Part shown: positions 28,914 through 39,357 of the stretch, in pieces
Layout of the letters: the number at the start of each line of letters is the position of its first letter
How positions within the stretch are numbered: the first letter of the stretch is position 1
Origin: an uncultured Shewanella sp.
GTDB taxonomy: Bacteria > Pseudomonadota > Gammaproteobacteria > Enterobacterales > Shewanellaceae
Assembly: GCA_947503555.1 (NCBI GenBank)
Contig: CANNEE010000005.1
Coordinates: forward strand, 62,001-126,000
DNA length: 64,000 nt
Direction: 5' to 3'
Program-made: the position numbers and the translations under genes
The notes under the pieces: model-generated
The model's database searches: none
Told to the model about the DNA's origin: nothing
The model's input: only the letters and a program-made list of their open reading frames with translations

Positions 28914-29183
28914 ATGTCACTAAGTACTGAAGCGAAAGCAAAAATCCTAGCCGAGTTCGGCCGTGGTGAAAATGATTCTGGTTCTACTGAAGTTCAGGTT
29001 GCACTGCTAACTGCACAAATCAACCACCTACAAGGTCACTTCAAGCAGCACATCCATGACCATCACTCACGTCGTGGTCTACTACGTATGGTTAGCTCTC
29101 GTCGTAAGCTTCTTGCTTACCTTAAGCGCAAAGATGTAGCTCGCTACACTGCTCTTATCCAAAAGCTAGGTCTACGTCGCTAA
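28914..29183 (+). CDS. rpsO: 30S ribosomal protein S15
   Basis: Primary 16S-binding protein of the 30S platform; in E. coli it also represses its own translation. The product is 89 residues, the standard length ([40 protein letters not shown]). ATG at 28914 with GGAG upstream is chosen over an in-frame TTG at 28902. It ends in a terminator that also faces the GGDEF-EAL gene. Confidence 0.97.
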   Translation: MSLSTEAKAKILAEFGRGENDSGSTEVQVALLTAQINHLQGHFKQHIHDHHSRRGLLRMVSSRRKLLAYLKRKDVARYTALIQKLGLRR

Positions 29184-29210
29184 TTAGCGCTAAGACACTG
29201 TTAAAAATAA

Positions 29211-29238
29211 AAAAGGAAGCTTATGCTTCCTTTTTTAT
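29211..29238. terminator. Bidirectional terminator between rpsO and the GGDEF-EAL gene
   Basis: AAAAGGAAGC (29211-29220), loop TTAT, GCTTCCTTTT (29225-29234), with A-run and T-run on the two sides. Confidence 0.92.
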
Positions 29239-29256
29239 TGCCTATAATCAATCGAC

Positions 29257-31299
29257 TTAGCTATCTATATGGGAAATTTTAGCGTTTTGATTGGCAATAT
29301 ATTTTGCTTCAAACTCTTCCCTAGCTAATGGTTGGCTATAGTAAAAACCTTGTCCTATTGGGCAATTGTGCTGCTTAAGCCAGTCCAGCTGCTCTTCATT
29401 TTCAATACCTTCGGCGACAATTTTCAGATCTAGCTGTCTGCCTAGCATCAAAATGGTCGATGCAATGGCGCTATCATGGGGTAGATCTGTCACGAAACAG
29501 CGATCGATTTTCATGGTGGTTATCGGCAGGTGGCGTAAATAAGAGAGTGACGAGTAGCCTGTACCAAAATCATCAACTGCAATACCAAAGCCTGATGACT
29601 TAAGCTGTTGGAGTTTATTAATTGCCAGCTCAATGTCATTCATTAATGATGTTTCAGTTATCTCAATCTCTAGTAGCTCAGGCTTAACCTGATACCTTAA
29701 TGCCATTTGTTTAATGTCAGGTACTAAACTGGCGTCGGCAAACTGCTGTGAAGCCACATTGATAGCGATGGGCAAGGAGAAGTTATATTGCTTTTGCCAA
29801 TCGCGAATGATTTTACAGCTCTGCTCAATTACCCAGCGCCCGATAGGAATAATAATACCTGTTTCTTCGGCCACAGGAATAAAGGACATAGGGCTGATTA
29901 AACGGCCATCTTTTTGCCAGCGTATTAAGGCTTCACAGCCAATAACCTTGCCTGTATTGATATCAAGCTTGGGCTGGAAGTGCAGTAAAAACTCTTCGTT
30001 TTTCAGCGCATCATGCAAGGATGCTTCGGTGCGCAGACGCACCGCTGCACGCTCAGTCATTTGCTGCTTGAAGAAGGCCCATTGGTTGGAACCTGCTGCT
30101 TTGGCGCTATACATGGCGATATCGGCGTGACGAATGAGATCTTCGGCCCCGTGTCCATCTTCAGGGTAGATAGAGATACCAACAGACGCTGCAGGATGCA
30201 CTGCATGCTCACTCAACTGTATCGGAGTATTAAGCTGAGTTAACAGTCTGTCGACAAACTCAGCCGCTTCGTTGGGAGACTGAATGTCATCGGCAAGAAT
30301 CACAAATTCATCGCCGCCAAGGCGCGCAACTGACCCCTGATCGCCAACAACCCGTTCTAAAATCCTGGCAATACGAGCAAGGAATTGATCCCCAAGCGCA
30401 TGGCCTAAGGAGTCATTGACGTTTTTAAATCTATCTAAGTCAATAAAGAGCAGGGCAAAGCTTCGCTTGTGAACTCTTGCGCGCTGAATGGTTACCGCTA
30501 TGGTTTCCAGCAATAATGTCCTATTGGGCAAGCCGGTTAACGGATCGCGAGTCGCCATTTTTCTTAGCTTGCTCTGGGTCTGGCCGAATTGGATCAAAAT
30601 CTGATTAAACTTGGAAGTCACTAGCCCCAGCTCATCATCTTTATGAGCTCGCGACATAGGCAATAGATTCTCGTCAGGAGAATCCGGCTCAATCTTATCT
30701 ATGGCTTCACTGATCCTGGCAATGGGCTGAGTGAGAAAACGGTGAAACACAACCGATAATACTAAGGTTAAGAGTAACGCTCTTGCCAGTGTGGCCACTA
30801 AGCCTAATTGCAATTGTGAGAAGAGAGTATTGGTTAGCTCTTGGGTATCATAGAAGATGGTCAGGGTACCGATGAGCTGCTGCTGTTTAGTGCCTTCAAA
30901 ATAGAAAGGTCGATATAGGGCTCTGTCGATCTCCCTGATATCACCAAAAAGCTTATGACTAATATCGATAAAAAAGTCTGAATATTCAGGACTGGTATTA
31001 TTGACCGAAACAAATAGCGAGTTATCGTCAAGGTCTATGACAGCTGACCCCACATGCTCAACCTTGAGCACCCCCTCCAGGGTTTGTCTGGCTAAGTTGT
31101 CGTCCAGTGCCCATACCGCGTTGGCGGCAGGTTGCTCTACTGAGTCAAGCAGTTCTTGCTGGGCTAAAACAAGTTGCTGTCTTTCTGTCACTACTACAAA
31201 TGCTATTTCTACAATAAAAATAGCCACAGCAAAAAACAGTGCTGTAAACACAACAAGGTTTGTCTGTTTCCATGTAAGTGACTTAAAAGCTGCAGCCAT
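29257..31299 (-). CDS. Membrane GGDEF-EAL cyclic-di-GMP enzyme
   Basis: A 680-residue inner-membrane protein predicted to make and/or break cyclic di-GMP. Layout: N-terminal membrane helix (about 13-36), a periplasmic sensor region (about 40-165), a second helix (about 165-190), HAMP-like linker, GGDEF domain with intact RLGGDEFVIL (GGDEF at 328-332) and EAL domain with intact CEALIRWQ (EAL at 456-458), plus DDFGTGYSSL and the KIVAEGIE segment. Both catalytic signatures look complete, so either activity is possible. It is transcribed opposite to its neighbours and separates rpsO from pnp, which are adjacent in E. coli. Confidence 0.92.
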   Translation of the reverse strand: MAAAFKSLTWKQTNLVVFTALFFAVAIFIVEIAFVVVTERQQLVLAQQELLDSVEQPAANAVWALDDNLARQTLEGVLKVEHVGSAVIDLDDNSLFVSVNNTSPEYSDFFIDISHKLFGDIREIDRALYRPFYFEGTKQQQLIGTLTIFYDTQELTNTLFSQLQLGLVATLARALLLTLVLSVVFHRFLTQPIARISEAIDKIEPDSPDENLLPMSRAHKDDELGLVTSKFNQILIQFGQTQSKLRKMATRDPLTGLPNRTLLLETIAVTIQRARVHKRSFALLFIDLDRFKNVNDSLGHALGDQFLARIARILERVVGDQGSVARLGGDEFVILADDIQSPNEAAEFVDRLLTQLNTPIQLSEHAVHPAASVGISIYPEDGHGAEDLIRHADIAMYSAKAAGSNQWAFFKQQMTERAAVRLRTEASLHDALKNEEFLLHFQPKLDINTGKVIGCEALIRWQKDGRLISPMSFIPVAEETGIIIPIGRWVIEQSCKIIRDWQKQYNFSLPIAINVASQQFADASLVPDIKQMALRYQVKPELLEIEITETSLMNDIELAINKLQQLKSSGFGIAVDDFGTGYSSLSYLRHLPITTMKIDRCFVTDLPHDSAIASTILMLGRQLDLKIVAEGIENEEQLDWLKQHNCPIGQGFYYSQPLAREEFEAKYIANQNAKISHIDS

Positions 31300-31528
31300 T
31301 AGCCTATTCCTAACATTGGGTTGTATATCATTACTTGCATCTAGTTAGTGCTGACTTCGCTTAATTGTGCACGGATATTCTCAGGCAAAGCCGTCTTTTT
31401 TATTGCAATACATTCACTTTAGAGAAAAGAACCTACTTTGTCACCCCTATATCCCCTTTATCTATTCATTCGACTTGCAGTATACTTATGCGCGTATTTT
31501 AAGGTAATTAAATTAAGGAATGGGTCAA

Positions 31529-33637
31529 GTGAATCCTATTGTAAAGAGTTTTGAGTATGGTCAGCATACTGTCACCCTAGAAACTGGTGTTATCGCACGT
31601 CAAGCAGATGCGGCTGTACTAGCAAGTATGGGCGATACAACGGTACTAGTCACCGTTGTGGGTAAGAAAGAAGCTGACGCTGGTAGGGATTTTTTCCCGC
31701 TAACGGTTAACTACCAAGAAAAGACCTATGCGGCTGGTAAAATTCCTGGTGGTTTCTTCAAGCGTGAAGGACGTCCATCGGAAGGTGAGACTCTGATTGC
31801 ACGTCTTATTGACCGTCCTATCCGTCCTCTTTTCCCTGACGGATTTAAAAACGAAGTTCAAGTTATCATTACCGTTGTTTCTGTCGATCCTGAAATCAGC
31901 CCTGATGTGATTTCAATGATAGGTACTTCTGCGGCACTTTCTGTATCTGGTATACCATTTAACGGTCCTATCGGTGCTGCTTGCGTAGGTTATGTTGATG
32001 GTGAGTATGTACTTAACCCTAATGTGAGCCAGCTTGCTGATAGCCAGCTAGAGCTTACTGTTGCTGGTACTTCTAGTGCTGTACTTATGGTTGAGTCTGA
32101 AGCTGAGTCTTTAGCTGAAGAAATTATGCTTGGCGCCGTTGTTTATGGTCATCAGCAGCAACAAGTTGTTATCGATGCGATTGCAGAGTTTAAAGCAGAA
32201 GTTGGCAAGCCGACTTGGGACTGGACTGCGCCAGAAGTTGACCTGCCACTTAAAGAAAAAGTGAAGGCGCTAGCTGAATCTGGTCTAGAAGATGCGTATC
32301 AGATTACGACTAAGCATGAACGTCGTGATGCAGTTATTGCTGTTAAGCAAGCTGCTATCGAAGCTCTAGTTGCTGAGAATGAAGAAGTTGATTTACGTGA
32401 AGCTGAAGGCCTACTTGGTAGCTTAGAAAAGAAAGTGGTTCGTAGCCGTATTATTGCGGGTAACCCACGTATCGACGGTCGTGAACCAGATATGATCCGT
32501 GCATTAAACGTATCTGCTGGTGTACTGCCTCGTACTCACGGTAGCTCTCTCTTTACTCGTGGCGAAACTCAGGCACTTGTTACTTGTACTTTAGGTACTG
32601 AACGTGACGCGCAGAAAGTTGACAGCATCATGGGCGAGCAAACAAATCGCTTTATGCTGCACTATAACTTCCCTCCATACTGTGTGGGTGAGACTGGCAT
32701 GGTTGGTTCACCTAAGCGTCGTGAAATCGGCCATGGTAAGCTAGCGTGGCGTGGTATCAACGCGGTTATGCCTTCTGCTGAAGAATTCCCATACAGTGTT
32801 CGTGTTGTATCTGAGATCACTGAGTCTAATGGTTCTAGCTCTATGGCTTCTGTATGTGGTACTTCACTGGCATTGATGGACGCGGGTGTACCGATTAAGT
32901 CTTCTGTAGCTGGTATCGCTATGGGTCTAGTAAAAGAAGGCGACGATTTCGTTGTTCTTTCTGACATTCTAGGCGATGAAGATCACCTAGGTGATATGGA
33001 CTTTAAAGTTGCTGGTACTCGTGATGGTATTACTGCGTTGCAGATGGATATCAAGATCGAAGGTATTACTAAAGAGATTATGGAAATTGCACTGCGTCAA
33101 GCCTATGGTGCACGTGTACATATTCTTAATGTTATGGATCAAGCGATTGGTTCTCACCGTGAAGAGATCTCTGATCATGCTCCACGTATCACTACCATCA
33201 AGATCAACCCTGAGAAGATCCGTGATGTGATTGGTAAAGGTGGTGCGACTATTCGTGCCCTAACCGAAGAGACTGGTACGACTATCGAGCTAGATGATGA
33301 CGGTACGGTTAAGATTGCTTCTGCTAACGGTGAAGCAACGAAAGAAGCGATTCGTCGTATCGAAGAGATCACCGCAGAAGTTGAAGTGGGTAAGATCTAC
33401 ACTGGTAAAGTGATGCGTATCGTAGACTTTGGTGCCTTCGTAAACATCCTTCCTGGTAAAGATGGTCTAGTACATATCTCTCAAATCAGCGAAGAGCGTG
33501 TTGCCAACGTATCTGATCACTTAGAGCTTAACCAAGAAGTAACGGTTAAGGTGATGGAAGTCGATCGTCAAGGTCGTGTAAGACTGTCTATCAAAGAAGC
33601 ACAAGAGAAGAAAGCAGAAGCTGAAGCTTCTGAATAA
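31529..33637 (+). CDS. pnp: Polyribonucleotide nucleotidyltransferase (PNPase)
   Basis: Phosphorolytic 3'-5' exoribonuclease, part of the RNA degradosome in E. coli. About 702 residues: two RNase PH-like halves joined by an all-helical domain, then KH (about 550-610, [20 protein letters not shown]) and S1 (about 618-690, [28 protein letters not shown]). The GTG at 31529 is chosen because AAGGA lies nine bases upstream and [19 protein letters not shown] aligns with the E. coli N-terminus; an ATG at 31520 abuts the Shine-Dalgarno. It ends in a strong terminator. Confidence 0.97.
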   Translation: MNPIVKSFEYGQHTVTLETGVIARQADAAVLASMGDTTVLVTVVGKKEADAGRDFFPLTVNYQEKTYAAGKIPGGFFKREGRPSEGETLIARLIDRPIRPLFPDGFKNEVQVIITVVSVDPEISPDVISMIGTSAALSVSGIPFNGPIGAACVGYVDGEYVLNPNVSQLADSQLELTVAGTSSAVLMVESEAESLAEEIMLGAVVYGHQQQQVVIDAIAEFKAEVGKPTWDWTAPEVDLPLKEKVKALAESGLEDAYQITTKHERRDAVIAVKQAAIEALVAENEEVDLREAEGLLGSLEKKVVRSRIIAGNPRIDGREPDMIRALNVSAGVLPRTHGSSLFTRGETQALVTCTLGTERDAQKVDSIMGEQTNRFMLHYNFPPYCVGETGMVGSPKRREIGHGKLAWRGINAVMPSAEEFPYSVRVVSEITESNGSSSMASVCGTSLALMDAGVPIKSSVAGIAMGLVKEGDDFVVLSDILGDEDHLGDMDFKVAGTRDGITALQMDIKIEGITKEIMEIALRQAYGARVHILNVMDQAIGSHREEISDHAPRITTIKINPEKIRDVIGKGGATIRALTEETGTTIELDDDGTVKIASANGEATKEAIRRIEEITAEVEVGKIYTGKVMRIVDFGAFVNILPGKDGLVHISQISEERVANVSDHLELNQEVTVKVMEVDRQGRVRLSIKEAQEKKAEAEASE

Positions 33638-33653
33638 TGTTTGATACTTGTGT

Positions 33654-33682
33654 AAAAAGGAGACCTTAAGGTCTCCTTTTTT
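33654..33682 (+). terminator. Rho-independent terminator of pnp
   Basis: AAAAGGAGACC pairs with GGTCTCCTTTT around TTAA, followed by T-run. Confidence 0.94.
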
Positions 33683-33816
33683 GTGTCAGTCGTGTGTAAA
33701 AATCGAAAACAGAAACAATTTATCGCGTTATCCTTTAAGTTGTTGATAGCTCTAGCGGGTTTGGGTTGCTATGATTGAGCTAATCATTCCCAGTGCAATA
33801 TGAAGGGTTTATATAG

Positions 33817-34716
33817 ATGGATTTGAAAAGTAAAGCCGTGTTCTCCAGCTGTTTATTGGCTTTGAGCCTACTGCTAGGTGGTTGTGCCTCAACCGATAAG
33901 GCTAATACTCATATTATGGTGGCTCCTGTCGCACCTGATTATAAATTAGAGGTCACCTTAGCTCGGCTGAATGATATTTTGTCCAATATGGAGCTGAGTG
34001 ACGAGCAAAGAGCCCGCTTCCATTACGATAGAGGCGTACGCTATGACAGTGTGGGTTTAAAGATACTGGCAAAAATTGATTTTCATCAGGCGCTAAAGCT
34101 ACAGCCAAATCTCGTTGATGCCTATAACTTTCTTGGTATTTATTATACCCAGGAAGGTGAGTATGAAAGTGCCTATGAAGCTTTTGATAGCGTGTTAGAA
34201 CTTTCGTCCGATTATGAATATGCTTATTTAAACCGAGGTATAGCACTCTATTACGGTGAAAGAGATAAATTAGCCATTAACGATATGCAGGCTTTTTATG
34301 ATTTCAATCCGGCAGATGGCTATCGTGCGCTTTGGTTATATATAGTCGAGCAAAAGGCAGATCCTAGTCATGCGAAGCTGCAGTTATTGGAGCAGAGTCG
34401 TGGATTAAATAAAGAGGAGTGGTCGAGTCGACTGGTTGATTACTATTTAGGTCAACTTGATGAAAAAGAGCTGATTGCCCTAGCTAAGAAGAACTTAACG
34501 CGCCCTAACGAGTATGCTGAAAGACTGTGCGAGGCCTATTTTTATATGGCTAAAGTCGCGCAAAACCAAGCAAATCATGAGCGTGCTGCGAATTTGTTTA
34601 AACTGGCCCTAGCGACCAATATCTATGATTTCGTCGAACATAGGTATGCAAGACTTGAGCTCAACAAATATGCACAAGCTTATCAAGCACAACAAAACGC
34701 TGCGAGTAATCAATAA
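33817..34716 (+). CDS. nlpI: Lipoprotein NlpI
   Basis: Outer-membrane lipoprotein with TPR repeats; in E. coli it is an adaptor for the Prc protease and peptidoglycan endopeptidases. The 299-residue product has a lipoprotein signal (LALSLLLGGC, acylated Cys near residue 23) and TPR-like repeats, for example SVGLKILAKIDFHQALKLQP, LVDAYNFLGIYYTQEGEY and YEYAYLNRGIALYYGERDK. The location right after pnp is conserved with E. coli. Confidence 0.95.
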   Translation: MDLKSKAVFSSCLLALSLLLGGCASTDKANTHIMVAPVAPDYKLEVTLARLNDILSNMELSDEQRARFHYDRGVRYDSVGLKILAKIDFHQALKLQPNLVDAYNFLGIYYTQEGEYESAYEAFDSVLELSSDYEYAYLNRGIALYYGERDKLAINDMQAFYDFNPADGYRALWLYIVEQKADPSHAKLQLLEQSRGLNKEEWSSRLVDYYLGQLDEKELIALAKKNLTRPNEYAERLCEAYFYMAKVAQNQANHERAANLFKLALATNIYDFVEHRYARLELNKYAQAYQAQQNAASNQ

Positions 34717-34730
34717 TCTCGCTGCCGAAA

Positions 34731-34757
34731 GCCACTTTGCGTAAACTGCAAGGTGGC
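34731..34757 (+). other. Hairpin downstream of nlpI
   Basis: GCCACTTTGC (34731-34740) pairs with GCAAGGTGGC (34748-34757) with one wobble, loop of seven, followed by an A-run rather than T-run. It may protect the nlpI message or act as a weak terminator. Confidence 0.5.
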
Positions 34758-34917
34758 AAAAGTATTCGCGAATATGAGCAATACATTGCTTTGAGTGTAA
34801 ACCTTAGCTAATTCCCCATTCCTTCTCAGGTAACAGATCATTAATCCCGCCTAGCCAAGGTGCTGCGTTGGCGCTATAATTTGCGCCTTTTCTAGCTCTT
34901 CGGTGAACAAGGTAAAC

Positions 34918-36498
34918 ATGTCAGGCAATAAAGTAGAAGTTGATAAGCGTCGAACCTTCGCGATTATCTCTCACCCAGATGCGGGTAAAACTACCATTAC
35001 AGAGAAGGTACTGCTGTTTGGTAATGCCTTACAAAAAGCGGGTACAGTAAAAGGTAAGAAGTCAGGTCAACATGCCAAGTCTGACTGGATGGAAATGGAA
35101 AAAGATCGTGGTATTTCGATTACCACCTCTGTGATGCAGTTTCCGTACAATGATGCCTTAGTTAACCTGCTTGATACTCCTGGTCACGAAGATTTCTCTG
35201 AAGATACCTATCGTACTCTAACTGCTGTCGACTCTTGCCTTATGGTCATTGATTCGGCTAAAGGTGTAGAAGATAGAACCATTAAGTTAATGGAAGTCAC
35301 CCGTCTTCGCGACACACCTATTGTGACCTTCATGAACAAGCTTGACCGTGATATTCGCGATCCACTAGAGCTGATGGATGAGGTCGAAGAGGTATTGAAT
35401 ATCGCTTGTGCCCCTATTACTTGGCCTATTGGTGCGGGTAAGGAGTTTAAAGGTGTTTATCACTTGCTGCGTGATGAAGTGATCCTTTATCAGAGCGGTA
35501 TGGGGCATACGATTCAGGACTCGCAAATCATCAAGGGGCTAGATAATCCTGAGCTTGATGAGGCAATTGGCCATTATGCCGATGATGTGCGTGAAGAACT
35601 TGAACTTGTCCTTGGTGCTTCAAATGAATTTGATCACGAGCTGTTTCTTAAAGGCGAATTAACACCAGTATTTTTTGGTACCGCTTTAGGTAACTTTGGT
35701 GTGGATCATATTCTTGATGGCATAGTCGATTGGGCGCCAACGCCACAGTCTCGTGATACTGCTGACAGAACTGTTGAGCCAAATGAAGAGAAGTTCTCTG
35801 GTTTTGTATTTAAGATCCAGGCAAACATGGACCCTAAACATAGAGATAGGGTCGCCTTTATGCGTATCTGTTCAGGAAGATATGAACAAGGCATGAAGAT
35901 GCATCACGTGCGTATCGGTAAAGATATCAATGTTAGCGATGCTTTGACCTTTATGGCTGGAGATCGTAACCGAGCGCCAGTTGCCTATCCTGGTGACATT
36001 ATTGGTCTGCATAACCACGGCACTATCCGTATTGGTGATACCTTTACCCAAGGCGAGAAGATGCGTTTTACTGGTGTGCCAAACTTCGCGCCTGAAATGT
36101 TCCGCCGTATTCGCCTTAAGGATCCATTAAAGCAGAAGCAGTTGCTTAAAGGTTTAGTCCAGTTGGCTGAAGAGGGGGCGGTCCAGGTATTTAGACCCCT
36201 AGATACCAATGATTTGATTGTAGGTGCCGTTGGTGTGCTGCAGTTTGAGGTGGTTGTAGGCCGTCTTAAGGCTGAGTATAACGTCGAAGCTATCTATGAA
36301 GGTATTAGTGTGGCAACCGCACGCTGGGTATATAGCGATGATGAGCGTAAGCTTGAGGAGTTCCGTCGAAAAGCAAGTAGTAACTTAGCCCTAGATGGCG
36401 GCGATAACCTCACTTATATTGCCCCGACTATGGTTAATCTTAATCTTGCGATGGAGCGTTATCCTGACATTGACTTTGCTAAGACTCGTGAGCATTAA
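34918..36498 (+). CDS. prfC: Peptide chain release factor 3
   Basis: GTPase that recycles RF1/RF2 from the ribosome after peptide release. The 526-residue product has G1 [14 protein letters not shown], a switch region [12 protein letters not shown]3 [16 protein letters not shown] and G4 FMNKLDRD, followed by EF-G-like domains II and III. Start chosen at ATG 34918 ([20 protein letters not shown]) over an in-frame GTG at 34903; AAGG lies six bases upstream. It ends in a strong terminator. Confidence 0.96.
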   Translation: MSGNKVEVDKRRTFAIISHPDAGKTTITEKVLLFGNALQKAGTVKGKKSGQHAKSDWMEMEKDRGISITTSVMQFPYNDALVNLLDTPGHEDFSEDTYRTLTAVDSCLMVIDSAKGVEDRTIKLMEVTRLRDTPIVTFMNKLDRDIRDPLELMDEVEEVLNIACAPITWPIGAGKEFKGVYHLLRDEVILYQSGMGHTIQDSQIIKGLDNPELDEAIGHYADDVREELELVLGASNEFDHELFLKGELTPVFFGTALGNFGVDHILDGIVDWAPTPQSRDTADRTVEPNEEKFSGFVFKIQANMDPKHRDRVAFMRICSGRYEQGMKMHHVRIGKDINVSDALTFMAGDRNRAPVAYPGDIIGLHNHGTIRIGDTFTQGEKMRFTGVPNFAPEMFRRIRLKDPLKQKQLLKGLVQLAEEGAVQVFRPLDTNDLIVGAVGVLQFEVVVGRLKAEYNVEAIYEGISVATARWVYSDDERKLEEFRRKASSNLALDGGDNLTYIAPTMVNLNLAMERYPDIDFAKTREH

Positions 36499-36517
36499 GG
36501 GTTGCTAGACTCGTTTT

Positions 36518-36545
36518 AAGGGAAGGCTAGATGCCTTCCCTTTTT
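36518..36545 (+). terminator. Rho-independent terminator of prfC
   Basis: GGGAAGGC (36520-36527), loop TAGAT, GCCTTCCC (36533-36540), then TTTTT. Confidence 0.93.
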
Positions 36546-36599
36546 GTTTGCTGCAGAAATAGCGTATACCTTATATAGATTGCAACGATGGAGAGTATG

Positions 36600-36788
36600 A
36601 TGCAGTGGTTAAAGATGTGTTGGACAAAGTATATCAATTGGTGTGACAGCATGGGATTAGTACCTGAGAATCAACGCTGCTGCGCACCTCGCTTATCTGA
36701 TGTTGCTGATCCTAAGTCGAAAGCGAGTGTTGAAGTTATTGGTAAAGCCCATGGCATGAATACCAATACTGGTCTAGATAAAGAGTAA
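36600..36788 (+). CDS. Small DUF5363-like protein
   Basis: A 62-residue protein with an aromatic, Cys-containing N-terminus (MQWLKMCWTKYINWCDSMGL) followed by VPENQRCCAPRL and a polar tail. The pattern WxxKYxxWCxxMGLxPENxRxC fits the small DUF5363 family found beside tatD-type genes in Vibrio and relatives; this is recalled, not searched. ATG 36600 is preferred because GGAG ends six bases upstream; in-frame ATGs at 36588 and 36597 also exist. It lies 23 bp before yjjV and is probably co-transcribed. No function is known. Confidence 0.7.
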   Translation: MQWLKMCWTKYINWCDSMGLVPENQRCCAPRLSDVADPKSKASVEVIGKAHGMNTNTGLDKE

Positions 36789-36811
36789 TAGTTGAAAGGT
36801 AACCTAGCAAT

Positions 36812-37582
36812 ATGCGAATGATAGATACCCATGCTCATATGGATGCGTCAGAGTTTGACTCTGATAGAGCTCTATTGTTTGAACGAATGCGAGATGCTGG
36901 AATAGAGAAAACCGTTATTCCCGGTATTGCGCCAGAGTTTTGGTCTAAACAACTGGATGTAGCAAAACAATTTGATTGCCCTTTTGCGCTAGGTCTGCAC
37001 CCTTGGTATTGTACTGAACAATACCAGAGACAATTGGATGAATTAGAGAAGCAGTTAATCGCAAATAGAAGTACCCCTAACTTGGTTGCTTTAGGCGAAT
37101 GTGGCCTAGATAAAGTTAAAGCTGAGAACTGGTCTTGGCAACTCGAAGCTATAGAGCAACAGCTTAAATTAGCTGCAGAATTGGAACTTCCCGTCATATT
37201 ACATGTAGTAAAAGCACATAATGAGATGATTAATGTGCTAAAGCGTACATCTTTTGAGTTTGGTGGTGTGATCCATGCCTACTCTGGGAGCCTAGAAACA
37301 GGCTTGGAGTATATTAAACTTGGTTTCAAGCTTGGGATTGGCAGTTTGGTGGTGAATAAAAATGCCAAAAAATTGCGTAAAGCCGTGTCCGAGTTACCTA
37401 TTGACTCCTTAGTAATAGAGACTGACTCTCCCTATATGTTACCTAAAAGTTCGACTCAAACCCTCCATACACCGCTATTTGCTGAACAATATATCGCCGA
37501 AGTCGCTTGTTTAAGAAAAAAAACAAGTGTTTTTATATCCGAACGATTATTTGTCAATTCTCGCCAATTGTTTGAAATTTAG
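36812..37582 (+). CDS. yjjV: TatD-family metal-dependent hydrolase, YjjV-like
   Basis: A 256-residue metal-dependent hydrolase of the TatD DNase family. The metal ligands are visible: MIDTHAHMD (HxH), GECGLD (Glu), ILHVVKAH (His), GVIHAYSG (His) and the final Asp in IETDSPYMLPK. E. coli has three paralogues (TatD, YcfH, YjjV); YjjV lies close to the deo operon, and this gene sits just upstream of nupC-tsx-deoCABD, which supports the YjjV assignment. The substrate in the cell is uncertain. Confidence 0.85.
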   Translation: MRMIDTHAHMDASEFDSDRALLFERMRDAGIEKTVIPGIAPEFWSKQLDVAKQFDCPFALGLHPWYCTEQYQRQLDELEKQLIANRSTPNLVALGECGLDKVKAENWSWQLEAIEQQLKLAAELELPVILHVVKAHNEMINVLKRTSFEFGGVIHAYSGSLETGLEYIKLGFKLGIGSLVVNKNAKKLRKAVSELPIDSLVIETDSPYMLPKSSTQTLHTPLFAEQYIAEVACLRKKTSVFISERLFVNSRQLFEI

Positions 37583-37759
37583 TATTATTTTTTTTAAATA
37601 GGTGCAAGTCGCATTTAATGGTGTGATATTCATTTTGAAATAAAACTCCAAAAGTTTGATCAAAGCAACGCTTTTCACTGCTGAAGCAGTTATAATCTTC
37701 CCCGGAAATAGGTTGGTTAACAACATAATTAAAAAGTGTTAACAATAGGGTGATGGTTA

Positions 37760-39019
37760 ATGAATATTTTAATGAGCTTAGTAGGTGTGGTCGTCCTACT
37801 TGGGATAGGTTTTTTACTATCTAACAATAAAAAAGCGATTAGCGTACGAGCCGTGGGTGGTGCGTTAGCAATTCAAGCGTTTTTTGCTGGTTTTGTTCTA
37901 TATGTTCCAGTAGGTAAAGATATCCTTAAGAGTGTTTCTGATGCTGTATCTAGCGTAATCAGTTATGCACAAAACGGTATCAACTTCCTATTCGGTGACT
38001 TAGCACAGTTTAAAGTTGGCTTCATCTTCGCCATCAACGTGCTACCAGTTATCGTATTCTTCTCATCTTTGATCGCAGTACTTTACTACCTAGGTATCAT
38101 GCAGTGGGTCATCCGTATTATCGGTGGTGGTCTACAAAAAGCATTAGGTACTAGCCGTACTGAGTCTATGTCAGCGACTGCTAACATCTTCGTTGGTCAA
38201 ACTGAAGCGCCTCTAGTTGTACGTCCGTTTATTGCTACTATGACTCAATCTGAGTTATTCGCAATCATGGTGGGTGGTCTAGCGTCTATCGCTGGTTCTG
38301 TATTGGCTGGTTACGCACAAATGGGCGTGCCAATTGAGTACTTGGTTGCTGCATCATTCATGGCTGCACCTGGTGGTCTATTAATGGCTAAGCTAATGCA
38401 CCCAGAAACTGAAGTTGCTAAGAACGAAATGGATGAGCTACCAGAAGATCCAGATAAGCCTGCTAACGTTCTAGACGCAGCCGCTGCTGGTGCTTCGTCT
38501 GGTATGCACCTAGCACTTAACGTTGGTGCAATGCTTATCGCATTCGTTGGTTTGATTGCTATGATCAACGGCATCATCGGTGGTGTAACAGGTATCTTTG
38601 GTGCAGAGGGTATCACCCTTGAGCTAATCCTAGGTTACCTATTCATGCCGCTAGCATTCCTAATCGGTGTTCCATGGAACGAAGCGCTAGTTGCGGGCTC
38701 TTTCATCGGCCAGAAGATTGTTGTTAACGAGTTCGTTGCTTACCTGAACTTCGCACCATACATGAAGGACATTGCTGACGGCGGCATGGTTGTTGAAGCA
38801 ACTGGTGAAGCTATGACACACAGAACTAAAGCGATTATCTCTTTCGCTCTATGTGGTTTCGCTAACCTGTCTTCTATCGCAATTCTTCTTGGTGGTCTAG
38901 GTGCAATGGCTCCTAACCGTCGTCACGACTTAGCTAAGCTTGGTATCCGCGCAGTTATCGCAGGTTCTCTAGCTAACCTAATGAGTGCAACATTAGCAGG
39001 TCTTTTCTTAGCGATTTAA
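37760..39019 (+). CDS. nupC: NupC-family nucleoside:cation symporter
   Basis: A 419-residue inner-membrane concentrative nucleoside transporter. It starts with helices LMSLVGVVVLLGIGFLLSN and AVGGALAIQAFFAGFVLYV and carries the conserved GQTEAPLVVRPFIATMTQSE and NEFVAYLNFAPY segments of the CNT family (the substrate- and cation-binding region). It is the first gene of the nucleoside uptake and catabolism block. Downstream (39071-39102) there is a nested hairpin but no clear terminator. Confidence 0.93.
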   Translation: MNILMSLVGVVVLLGIGFLLSNNKKAISVRAVGGALAIQAFFAGFVLYVPVGKDILKSVSDAVSSVISYAQNGINFLFGDLAQFKVGFIFAINVLPVIVFFSSLIAVLYYLGIMQWVIRIIGGGLQKALGTSRTESMSATANIFVGQTEAPLVVRPFIATMTQSELFAIMVGGLASIAGSVLAGYAQMGVPIEYLVAASFMAAPGGLLMAKLMHPETEVAKNEMDELPEDPDKPANVLDAAAAGASSGMHLALNVGAMLIAFVGLIAMINGIIGGVTGIFGAEGITLELILGYLFMPLAFLIGVPWNEALVAGSFIGQKIVVNEFVAYLNFAPYMKDIADGGMVVEATGEAMTHRTKAIISFALCGFANLSSIAILLGGLGAMAPNRRHDLAKLGIRAVIAGSLANLMSATLAGLFLAI

Positions 39020-39070
39020 TCGGTAAGAAAGAGTTGCGAGATTAAGTCGAAGAAATTGTTCTTCGCATCA

Positions 39071-39102
39071 GGGTCCTGGTCTTTAACCAGGGAGCAGGAC
39101 CC
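39071..39102 (+). other. Overlapping hairpins after nupC
   Basis: GGGTCCTG (39071-39078) pairs with CAGGACCC (39095-39102), and CCTGGT pairs with ACCAGG inside it, so the two helices compete for the same CCTG bases. No T-run follows. The remaining gap to the Tsx-like gene (39020-39357) holds a CRP-like site, a GCTACC/GGTAGC hairpin (39315-39332) and no gene. Confidence 0.5.
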
Positions 39103-39211
39103 AGTTTAGTCCAACCATTTTCCAAGTGATTTTATATTGTTATGCGGTGATAGCGCCGCGTAGCACAAGAGTTGTCAACGTAAAGAGGTTACAAGGCCTT
39201 TAACATAAAGT

Positions 39212-39227
39212 TGCGACTTTGTTCACA
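39212..39227. promoter_or_regulatory. Candidate CRP site upstream of the Tsx-like gene
   Basis: TGCGA-CTTTGT-TCACA differs at one base from the core TGTGA-N6-TCACA. It lies about 130 bp before the start of the nucleoside channel gene, a class controlled by CRP (and CytR) in E. coli. Confidence 0.45.
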
Positions 39228-39357
39228 GTAAAAAATTTAGTGTTCGTGGTTTTACGATTTTGATATTGAGATTTCGTTCAATCAAGGTAAAATGCGAACG
39301 CCACAAAAAAGAACGCTACCAAAAATGGTAGCAAACCTACGATAAATGGGGTTGATG

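Noticed and set aside
37620-37645. CRP site upstream of nupC (TGTGATATTCATTTTG)
   Set aside because: The left half is good but the right half does not resemble TCACA.
37554-37745. Minus-strand open frame of 63 codons between yjjV and nupC
   Set aside because: It covers the nupC promoter region and yjjV end, with no recognisable protein features.
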